Assembly (NCBI RefSeq): GCF_000003815.2
Contig: NC_049992.1
Span: forward strand, 8,989,671-9,053,670
From: Branchiostoma floridae
Taxonomy: Eukaryota; Chordata; Leptocardii; Amphioxiformes; Branchiostomatidae
Length of the DNA: 64,000 bases
Direction of reading: 5' to 3'
Shown here: positions 1 to 12,000 of the stretch, in pieces
Layout of the letters: every line of letters starts with the position of its first letter
Numbering within the stretch: position 1 is the stretch's first letter
The notes under the pieces: generated by a model
The model's input: the letters and a program-made list of their open reading frames with translations, nothing else
Database searches by the model: none
Told to the model about the DNA's origin: nothing
Position numbers and translations under genes: made by a program

Positions 1-78
1 TCCAACCCTGATTTAGAGAGGGTGCAATACTACATGTACATGTAGGGTTTAGGACTGCATGTGGTTTGTTGTTTGTAC

Positions 79-3000
79 CTTGCACCTCAGGTAGAGCCTC
101 CCACATCCTCCTTAACACTGGCCACAGGATAGACAACAAGGAGAGAGAACAGAGAGGTTAGGAGGGTTAAACGTACAATGGAGGTTAGCTGAAATCTTGA
201 AAATTAGAGAGAGAAGAGAGAAAAAAGCTGTAAAACCAGCAGAGAAAGGGACTGTTCAAGACACCATAATTCTCTGTATTGCTATGAATAATCTTTAGTA
301 ATAATCATAGCACCTTTTGATGTCATTTTCAGTTACCTGAACATGTACATTTCTGTATATGTTAGTAACTGATACAAAAGTAATTCAACAATTGGTAGTT
401 GCCAGTATGTTGTACTCAAGAGATGTATACTTCAGGGGTTGTATGTATAAGTATGAACAAATGAAATATTAGTATACAATTACTAACGCAGTTAATTAAA
501 CAACACATAATCACATATTATGCTGGTTGTACCATGGGGTCTGCAAACTTTAGTCTTTCAGTTTTTGATACTGAATTTCAAGACACAGTATACTTTCAGG
601 AATCTGAAGTAAGTTCAGTGCCCAGAAGTTTTCTCTGCAGACTCAAAAAAAAAAAAAGAGAAAAAAGTTACTGCAAAGTTATTTTAACACAAAGATTCAG
701 TGCTTTAAGGTAAACTTCTATCAACTACAATTGATGACTTGATAGCTACTGGATATGTTCCTGACCCTTTTTATTGACAGACTTGTAAGTCAATCTATGA
801 TCAAAGTAACTTATTGATCTGCTGTCTCGCAAACACATTTACTTCTGTCCAGCGGCTGAAGTTATACATGGACAAGTGTTGTTATTTTCCCCTTGAGCTT
901 TTATAGCTCGATAGTCGATGCCTAATGTTGGTACAGTTGATTACCTTTCTGACATTTGTGTTGTTTGATCTGGATTTTGGGTACAGTCCATTAAATGTCC
1001 GATTTTTTAGTTTTCCTTGGGGCTTGAATACAAGACGCTACAACAGTTGAATAACTTTCTGATAAGTGTGTCATTCAATATGGCTTTGGGTCATAGCTCG
1101 TACTATAATCAGGGCTCTGATTTCTGTAGTGACATACATTTTGTACCAGGTCTGTGTAACTGAAACTCTGCTGTCCAAGGCTGTCTAGGACAATGCAAAC
1201 TTGAAGGAAGTTGGAGGCTGAAACTGCCTCTTCAAGGTGGCCAGACGACGTTTGGCCTGACGCTATGTATATAAGCATGATTTAATCGGGCTATACATAT
1301 GTATTATACCAAATGGACATATTTCAACTTGTAAAATCGTATAAACATTTTTTTTTTGCAATCTTAGATATCTCTCATTAGCAGCATTAGACTTAAAGTT
1401 AAAGTCAAATAACACAGGTTGGGGATTACGCTGTTTGAATACAAGTAAACCTGTACTGGTCACAAAGGACCACCAGGCCATTGCTTTCACTTTTCGCAGT
1501 CCCTTTGATTGTTTTTCCCCTATCAACGAAATCAATAAAAACAAATCCTGTCTAAAGAGTACAGTACATTTCCTCACGTCCCTTGAGTCGTTACTACAGA
1601 CAAGGTTTGACTGTATTTGAATAATGTACATTTGGGACCTGACATTGAAGTTAGCCATGCATTTCATGTACAGCGCCTGATTGACTTGTCTCTCTTGGGG
1701 CGCCATAAAAAACAGAAAGTAATTACGAGCACATGCCTTACTGCCGATAAAAGATGGAAGCCCTACAGCTGATATAAAGCTGTACATTAAAGTCTTATTG
1801 ATCCTCAGCAGTGGTTGAAACATTCATCGATCTGTAAGGGACAATTAACATTTTAGTCCATCATAAAAAAGTTTCCAAATTTTTGTATCCTCTAGCCTAC
1901 GCAATTGTGCCTAATTGATGGATTGCATTGGTATACAATAAGGCTTGCCTAAGGACTGTTGCATTAGAAACAAATCAAATAGGAGGAAATAAATACACTT
2001 ATATATTATGTTTTCTGTGATACAGTTCAACAACCTCTTATAACTTTTTGTATTTGTGCAACTACATTGTTCAAACAACTTTAAATTTATTTACTTTTGC
2101 TGTGGTTTTACTTGCAGTAGGAGAAAAAAGGGGTAAAGTTTTCTTTTGTGGTGTTAACTTGAGAATTCATAGTTGAATCAATTCTGTAGAACACTGTAAT
2201 AATATATATATTGGACAGGACACACATACAAATGTATTTGCGACCAGAAAAAATGAGAAAGTTTTAAGATTTATAAATAATAAATAATAATCTTTATTGC
2301 AAATTCATGCCCGAGGGCTAATTGCATACAAAGTAAAGCAGTAATGGTATACATAATCATACTTAACAAAGAAGGAAAATTATATTCATAGATAAATCAA
2401 AAGGGAAATAACGTCTTATCCAAATCTATATCTACTTAAGCCATTTGATGGGTTTGACTTTGACTTCTTTTCCGTATGCAGTAGGAGATGAATTGTCCAA
2501 CATTTTCATACATAAAGGGGTTGGACGACTTAAGCAAGAAGATTGTTTTTTGTTGGTCGGTAAGGTTATAAAAGCTTGGCAAAGTTTTGCAGATTTAAGG
2601 GAAAAGTTTGTTTCTTTCGGAATTGTAAACCAGAGACCATTAATGCATATTTGTTGCAGTCTTGTTTGATAGACCAGCCTTATGTAGCAAGCAGAGCTGT
2701 GTGAAACATGAGTAGCACTGGTAGCACAATGTGTACATAGTGGCACAGATGAAGGCATGTTCAAAATAGCTGGCCTCCTTCCCATCCATGTGACTGGGCT
2801 GCAGAATCTCACACCTTCTACTGTGCAAGCCTCCATAGCAGGCTCTCTGGGCATTTTTTTGTGTTTTTTTTGTGCTCATAATGTACTTTTGTGGGCCATT
2901 TCTTTTTGTACTGGGTTGCTTGTGCTGCGGGCTCGTAGCTCGGCACAAGCGACCCAGTACAAAAAGAAACGGCCAGCAAAAGTGTATTATGAGCACAAAA

Positions 3001-6000
3001 AAAAGGCCCATAGAGCCTGCTATGGAGGCTACCACCGTGCATGCTGGGGGTCAGTGACACGAGTGTGACAACACTTTCACCCATGCTGTATCCCTGTTAG
3101 GATCTTCTGAGCTTTTCCTGGATTACAATCCTACATGTTTAGGATACCCAAAGACCGAAAATGGCTCCTTCGAAATTCCTAGTATGCTGTTGTTTTGCTG
3201 ATGAATCCATACTTATTGAAGGAAACAGAAGCACAGACATAATGGTTGTTATATTTGCCACAACTAATAGACAGCAATTTGCCACACACGGAATCCAATG
3301 GTTACAAATGTGGGTTTGACATGTTTTTTTCCTATGACGTTGATAATGACAGATGTTAGCATTAGGGCTTAAAGTTAAATTACCTTTAAAAAACCAAAAG
3401 CCATATCTAGAATCTAGTAGAAGGTGCTTTCTCTCTTTGATCACTATCTTCCAACTGGTACTATAATGAGTATAAGCGCCTTTGTTCCGACTCTCACAAC
3501 CATGGTCACTCACGTACACAGGCCATTGGTTTTATCGATCTCTCTGTTATCAAACACGCCGTGATATTAAGGGAGGTGTTACCAACATGTCTTTTAGAGC
3601 TTCATGAATGGCACACTGTCTATAATAGCGTTACCGTGGTAATGAAGGTCATAAATTTACCAGATACAGCTACTGTAGATTCAGTTATTTTTGCATGGAT
3701 TTGATATTTGTAGGAGTGAGAAGGAGTTTTCTGTGGGGTTTTATGTTCGAGACTGAAAGAGGCACTGCAAAAATATTACTTCTGCAAACATTTTCAAGAC
3801 TTACAATATAAAGTATCAATATCTTTACAGTTCAACTGGACATACATAGTAACTGCTCTTTAGCAAAACACCATCTTCGCATGCAAGCGTGGTGGGCCCT
3901 CGTGGCTAATTATACATTGAATTGAACCTGTCACACCTAGCTAAAGTTAAAATATGTACTACGTAGCTCAAACTCTACCTTGTCAGAATCCTAAAAAGAA
4001 ATTCATTGAAGAAATCATTCTGCTCAAAAACTATTCAACCTATTAATGGTAAAAGGGGGCCTGATTGGAAAATGGGAATGTAAATGAGTGGAAATGCGAG
4101 TGATCACAGTTTGGCCTTGGGTTGTATCACCCTGTGTGTAAGCAATTACTGGTATACACAATTTCACTATTTACATGTTTTGACAACTATGTACAGTTTT
4201 CAAGGAAGTTATCACACTGAGCAAAGGTGTAAAATTATAGTACAAATATCATAAGGGATTCTTGACTTGAAAATTAGGCTGATAATGAGTAATTTAAACA
4301 ATGATATATTATGTAATAGTAATAAAAGAATATCCCTGGAAAACAAATCCTATAGTGGTTATGCTAAACAAAGAACTGTATTTGATTAGGCTACAACTCA
4401 AGCTTTAAGGTTAGCTGCAATATTTCTCGACAGCCTCCAGCTCGACTGGGTCAGATCACATCAATACATCTATGTCTTCAAATAGCTGCAGCCATCATCA
4501 GAAATGTATCTGTATCTACCGGGTTTCTCTCACATTGATTATTTTTACTTCAAAGAGCAGACGAAATTTGGTGCAAAGTTGAGATCTGAACACAATCTGT
4601 TCTTGGTACTGAAGTATTCTCTGTATCTACTTTTTTTCACATTCTTTATTTTTACTTCAAAAAGTAGACGAAATTTGGTGCAAAGTTGAGATGTGAACAG
4701 TACATGTATCTGTCCCTGGTACTGAAGTATCTTCTGTATCTACTGTTTTTTTCACATTGATTACTTTTACTTCAAAAAGTAGATGAAATTTGGTGCAAAG
4801 TTGAAATTTGAACAGTATCTGTCCTTGGTACTGAAGTATTCTCTGTATCTATTGGGTTTCTCTCACATTGATTATTCTTACTTCAAAGAGTAGATGAAAT
4901 TTGGTGCAAAGTTGAGATGTGAACAGTATCTGTCCTTGGTACTGAAGTCTTGCTATAATTGTCTCTTAGATGAACCAACAGTTATCTACCACTTTAATAG
5001 TGGCAAGACGGTATCAAAAGGACCAAAGGTACAGAATTGGCCCTGTTAATACTCCTGTATCTGCCCTTGGTACTGAAAACTTGCTATCACTGTCTCAACA
5101 CTGTCTCAAATAGATGAACCAACTGTAATCTACAAACAGGTTTAATGTTGAAAGACAGTATCAAAAAGACCAAAGGTATGGCACTGGCCCTGGCCCTGGC
5201 CCTGTTAATACTCTCTTGCCAACGATAAATCTACTTGGAGATCTGCTTGGAGATTAAGTCAACTTGTAGGACAGGTTACACGGTGAACAACAGCCAGTAG
5301 ACTGTCCATGGTACTGATTTTTTTGCACAAAAATGTTGTGTAACACAAAAATGCAGATAATATCTACAATAACATTGAGCTACTAAAAACTGCAGGTTCC
5401 CATGTACTGGTGAGATCTACACGGAGTCCTCCCTTCTGCTGTACTTGTAACAAATTGTTCTGCCAGATCATTCTAGTAATGCTGAAGAAGGATGATGGAT
5501 GCTGCTCCAAACGTCCAGAAGTAAATCTCTGTTTTTTTATCCAGTTGTAAATATTGAATTGTATTTGAAAATTTGCTAGATGTCTAACCTTCATAAACGT
5601 TTCATTACCCTTACTGTCTGAAATTTTAAAAAAAAGGGACAAGTAAAATAGCTGGTACAAAAATAGACTCAATTAGCAGTATCGGATTTCCAGGACATTA
5701 GATTCTCTGCTAACTGATATCAGGTCAAATGGGTTAATGGCACCATGTGATTACTGCCATAGGTCACATTCAATGACATCAATCTTACTAAGCACACTAC
5801 GTCATGTTCGGCTGTGTCAGTGTAAGGCCTAGGAATAAAATGTTGTGTTACCTGTTTGTGTTTCCCTACTTTCCTTAGAAAAACTTGCCGACCCTAGACT
5901 TTATTTTGGGTGGGCAGTGAGTCACATAGCTTCTAGTTAGAACTGTTATTCAGCCTGCGTTCTATTGAAGTAAAAACACTGCTTGTCCTAAAGGATAAAT

Positions 6001-9000
6001 GTATACTTCACAAAACAGAGTCCTTTGTAGTGAAAATGGACCATTGTTTTGAGTATCGCCCATTCATAAATTTTCACAGATAATCAGGTTAAATCCTCTG
6101 GACCTGATCCTCGGTACCCACCTCTATCGATGGACCTGCTGTTTTACATTCCTTATGATTTAAGATTTTATCTAAAGTATTACTCTTACAAAGACCATGC
6201 TAATCTAATTTCATTCGGTGGTTCACAGATTTTATAGAAAGACACTAAACCATAAAAACATACCTCGATCATGTTGTAAAAGTACGATTGTACTTTGGTT
6301 GACAACTTAAGCTTCAGAATTTAGTGAATATTCAGAATTTCTTCCCAGCCCTCTGTTTTCATGTTATTGAAAACTGAGAAACAATGAAATGAACTGTTAT
6401 AGCCTAATCACTATGGCATTCTGCTCTGTGTCAGAATCTTGCCATTTCATATGTCTGATGACTCAATCTGTCACATAGGATATTGCAGTTGTTTCAATAT
6501 TTTATACTGACTTCTACACTTGGTATCAATATATATACATAAATGTTTTAACAACTTGACATAAATACAGTGTCAAAAATCCAGAATATAATCCATCAAT
6601 TTACATCAATGTTAGAACTTTAAAGTAGTAAATGCTAAATGAAAGGACTGTACGATAGTGAGTAAGTGACATATGACTGGCTAATCTAAAACTTGCAAAC
6701 AAACTGACTCACTGGTTTGTTGCTAGATATTGGATACGTGGTAAGAAAAAATCTATTTTTCTACAATATTCATATCTTTTCACAAGGACTTAACTAGAGG
6801 TAGGATGGGGATGGAGGTTTTCGTGCTGTTGCAAATGCGCATGCTGTGTCAACTTTGCATTTGCAACAATCCTGTAGAAGAGTAGTAATAGGGGTGGGTA
6901 CCGGTACAGAAAATTCATGTCCAGGTCAGGTTCAGGTCCAGAGGATCAGGTCCAGGTCCGGACCTGAACCTGGACCTGATTTAGTATGTGAGAACTTGTG
7001 AATGGGCAATACTCAAAACAATGGTCCCTTTTGCTACAAAGAAATCTGTTTTATGGAGTATTCGACTCCCACTGGCATTTTAAAATCTAACTGCCTTTGT
7101 ATGATTGACTGTAAAACTTGGTAGAAATGACTAATAATATAGTATAAACTCTACGCTACTTCTGTCTTGTTATTCTCCTCGACCGGTAAGCCCCAAAACG
7201 TGTAAATGCCTGATCATATAATCTGTTCATTCTCCAATAGGTCAAACATCCGGTCCAACAATTTCTTTCAGGTCCGTTTTTTTCTGTACCGGTCCAATAG
7301 GAAAAAACGGTTTTGTACCGATACACCATATCGGTATCCAGCCCTAGTAGTAAGGCAATGGAATCAAATGTTTGCATTGTCAGAATGTCCAACCTTCATA
7401 ATGTACAATACTGATAATTTCACTCCCTGTCAGAGTGACAGTCCCATATGTAAATCCAGTAGACATCTAAGATTCACTTATAAGACATTCCCTCTCTTCA
7501 CATTAATGATAATCCAACAGTTATGACTGATTATCAAGATATGTTCTTACTAAACCAGCTTTTCCTGTCAATGTTGGCAGGTGCAGATATTGATTTTTAT
7601 ATTCTCACGAGTAGTAACCCATGACACTGCAGCCGTCTTTTCATAAATCCATAACCATCACCATTTCTATAAAGGCAGTTATATTAAAGCATGTTTATTG
7701 TCGTAAAAGCTTCAATGATCAGTTCAGTTGAGACCTATAATAACAATAATATCAGCGTTCAAGTTATGTATGAATTATGAATGTAATATGTTGTCCACTT
7801 CCATGAAACAATTGATACGAATTTATTCAAACATACAAATGTGGAAATTTGCAAATTAGTAATAGATCATTTTTTCAGACCCGTAAAAATAGTTTCACCT
7901 CGTGTGATTTTTTTAGAGAATATTTAGTGTCAATGTTTTACTACATAGACTCAATATCTAATTATATGACTGAGATGCGCTTAATGAAAATATACAATTT
8001 TCCCTTTAGAATATCATTTGATCACCCAAGAGAAAGGATGTGATACCAACAGCATATACATATCAAACTACTGTACCCTCACTTTGCAAATGTGTGAAAT
8101 TCACAATTCTTTTTAGACAATTTAAACACTTTCAATACTGGTTGAGCAGAAATATGGTATGACTGACAAAGGCCCAGTACGTAAGAACTCACATTTGCAT
8201 CTCTGCCATCGTGACTCCTCCTTGTATTTCATGAAGGCCGCCCTTCGCTCCTTTTCCCGCCTCCTCTCGCGCTGCGCCCGCAGCCTCTCCGCTTCCACCC
8301 GTGCATAGTCACCGAGCTCTTTGGTGTATTTGCCATACATCTGTGGAGGGAGAGAGATGTACAGGTATTGTACTAGTGATACAGATATAACACATGACAC
8401 TGAGTTTTAAAAAAGGTTAAAAAAAATCCTTTTGATTGGTGTATTTGCCATACATCTGTGGAGGGAGACAGACATAAATGTATTGTACAGCATGTCCAGA
8501 ACTCAAGATATCAAACCTGTAAGATCTACTGCAGTACCGTAACAAGCCACTAGGGGGCCCAAAATCTAACCGCTTTGAGGTCTCATCAAGACCTACCAAC
8601 ATACCAAATATCAATACAATCCATTTAGGCATTCTTGAGTAATGCTGTTTTTCTACACTTAAATATACCCACAAACACTCCTCACCTCACCTCACCTCAC
8701 CTCACCTCACCTCACCTCACTACAAACACTACCCAAAATATAACCTTCTTGGTGAAGGTAATAAGATCGACACATGGAAACAAAGTACAAAGGAAAAACA
8801 AAGTCCTTTATAGAGCATAAGGTATTGACACATTAACTGAAAAGCATGTAGCAAAATCCTTTGGAATACATTTCAAGTAACCATATAATTATAAGATACA
8901 AGGTATTGACACATGGATATGAACTAACCTTGGAGACATTAATGAAAGTTTCAAGTGGAAGACATTTAAAAAAAATCTTTACCAGACAAAATTTTTTATC

Positions 9001-12000
9001 TAAATAAATTACATACCTATGGGGCAAGATTAGAGTTCATAAACCCTCATTATGGCTGTCGCCATTTTCTGATAGACTTCTATCAATGTACATTGACTGT
9101 CCTAAGGCACTTTTAGTACATTTTACTTTATCTTCAATATTGCACACTGTCCCTATAGAACTAATCATATAAAGTGTGCATCACTTAACTACTGTATATT
9201 AATAGCAATACATGTTGTTAGAATTACTTTCCCTAGATCAGAAATTGATACTGCTTGTTCTGTAATAATGCTACTACTTTGTCGGCAAAAAAACTTACAG
9301 TTAATTCTTTATAAGTGCTTTGATAAATATTACGTAACCACAGTTCAAATAGAGCTTTACAAATTTTCTTTGATTCATCCTACAAAGTACTTCTAAGGAT
9401 TTAAATGTGTGACTTTGACTTTCCATTAAGTGATTAGATAAGTGAGTAAAGAGTAGATTAGCTAGTCTATGTTCAGGGCTCGAAATTCATTTTTGGGTGC
9501 ACTACATAGAATAAAGTAGAATATCAGAATAACCTAATTGCAAACCTACTAAATAAGTAATTTGATCGGCGATCTTCAGAAATCAGAAGTACTATGACAG
9601 TCATTTTATTATCTTTCTAACACAATTAGATGTAAAGAATATGGTGTTTATTAGTATACTGACATCTTAACATACATAAGCCTATGAAAATATTGGGGTG
9701 CACCGTGTGCACCCACAGAAAAAAATTGGGTGCACAGCTCCAATTTTGGGTGCAAAAAAAAAACAGTATTTCGAGCCCTGATGTTTTATTCCGATGTTTT
9801 ATGGCTCAGGTTCCCAGGCTCACAATCACAGCCAGAATTCTGGCGGAATCCCCTGAATTCTGCAGAATTAGTCTTCTTCGTGGAGACATCTAATTGCAAC
9901 CTATATATACATCCTCCTTTGATATATCATACCTACAAATATCAATCCATCTAGTCAATCTATTTTGAAATAAATTTTAAGGTTTTTCGGAATTAAAGTG
10001 TTTGTCCGAAATTATACTGTCGCCTGTTTAGTATATGTACATCCTTGGAGCTATAGTAGTCTACCCTGTTACAAAGTTTTCCAATTTCCCAGACACAGTT
10101 CTGGAGTTTGGTACCATTGATTTTTTCTCCCTCTTCTGTAAATCATCCTCCCTTATTACTAAATCCTGTGACCTTGTAGCCCTTCAGGCCTGGGTAGAGA
10201 CAATAGATAGATTGTGGGGAGGCCCTGTAGGCAGCAGGGGAGAATCAATCTGTTACTTTAATCTCATGGCGCTCCTTAAAGCACAACCTATTTGCCTGAA
10301 AGGTATTTCAACTGTATTGCAATGTCTTCCATGGTTGGTACTCTCTGACAGCAGTGGTGAATATTTGATGTGGTTACTAAAATATACATGATTTCACACT
10401 GCAAAACCAGTCTTTCTTACGTGTGATATTGTCTAATATTGAGATGACTTTCCTGAATATACATGTACACTCCTGTTTTACATGCAAGTCATGTAAGAAT
10501 ATTCCTTCTTTAAGAAATTTGTTAAGAGCTCTTAAAAAATGCAGTTGCAGCAGGGTCACAGTCTCCAGTAAAAAGTGGTCTGTTGTAACTCATGTATCAA
10601 AGTTGTGACCTTTTCATACTGTAAATGCCATATATCAGAAACTATAAAAAGTTAATCATAACTTGATGACAAAACTTTTGCAAACATTTATCTCTTATCA
10701 TTTTTTTCAGGCTGCATCATTTGTATCCCTTGGTTAAGTTGACAATGACAAAGTTGCTTCTTGTTTCCGAGGCATTTAGGGTACAATAAACTATGGGACT
10801 GGGTTGGACTGATTTATTATAGTGTAACTCGATCTATCACCATATTTTGTACATGTATTATCAACTCAGTAAATCATTCTACTACTATTTTGTAATTCAA
10901 TCCATTACCATCCAACGTGAATTTCATTAAGTTCACGAAATAGATTTTGATAGATGATCAACTTATTTGCCAACACAATTTGGTATCTGAACTAGGTTAC
11001 TAGTAATAGTTTGCTTAATCAATCAACATTGTCTGACACTTGCCCTTGCCTAAATTTGTCGATAAAAAGTTTGTTTCCATGCCCCAGTTTCCTAGATACT
11101 TCAATCAAATTGTTTGTAGTCACTTGGTTGGCAAATGGTAGCGGGCTTTTAGCTAGGATTTTATTATAGGAGGTCAAAATTTCTTGGTGAGTTGGAGTAA
11201 GTGATATAGGCGCAATTGCAGTGGAAGAACTGTATGGGGGGCATCCACCTTCCACAGTGCCCACAGAATTTTAAGTTAAAATGGTGTATTCTGAGGTACT
11301 GTAAATGCATTTAAGTTCGCGGGGATTTAGTTTTGCGGTAGCGGGAAAAGGGACTTTTCGCGGTGGTTTTAAGTTCGCGGTAGTAGCATGGACTATAGTC
11401 TCTTCTACCATTGAAAAATGTTCGCGGTGCAAAAACCTGGAACATTAAACCACTGCGAAAGTTTCTGCATTTACAGTATCTTGAAGGTCAAAAGTACTGT
11501 CAGAGAGGTCCAAATGATGCCTAGACAGCATGCCTGGCTAAAAGCCAGTACAGTAGTTCATAGGCCCTGGTAGTAACTGTGTGCTATGCCTTGTATATGT
11601 ATGATACGTCTCTCTGTCAGCGATCTATTTCTGATACATACTCAACATATAGGGGGCAGCGACCCGGGTTAACAGGAGGTCAAGTCATCTAAGGTGGGAA
11701 AATATGGGTCTTAGGGTCAGCTGCCACTCATGTAACTATTGCTCTGTATGTGGGAAACTTTCTCTGCCAGAGTTTTGAGCTGAATTTTCTGTTCGTTTTA
11801 TCTTTCGTGCACTTGAGTTGACAACAGGCATACAATGAAAGGAATTTCCCTTTCTATAAATACAGTTTATGAAGGCGTTATTGGAGACAGGGATGAGGTA
11901 GTATGACGTGGCTGACGTAGATACTGATATTATTATCATAACAGCAATGCCACTGTGGAAAACAGTAAATTTAAAGGGACAAAGCAGAAAAATTTGTGGG

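Larger units (their letters stand above)
118..8192 (-). other. Intron 2 of the coiled-coil gene, repeat-filled
   Basis: No further exon could be supported here. The stretch holds a MITE, a LINE 3' fragment, a 199-bp hairpin, ~111-bp tandem repeats, a fold-back element and two oppositely oriented copies of another element, each listed separately. The rest is AT-rich sequence without recognisable features. Confidence 0.6.

Noticed and set aside
1263-1823. 186-codon open frame on the minus strand
   Set aside because: It runs through a TA-flanked MITE and its flanks, with no family resemblance and an alternative (non-ATG) start.
2640-3084. Several overlapping open frames on both strands
   Set aside because: They mirror each other because the region is a palindrome; none resembles a protein.
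8681-8720. CRISPR-like or regulatory repeat array
   Set aside because: A plain (CTCAC)8 microsatellite with no spacers, in an animal genome.
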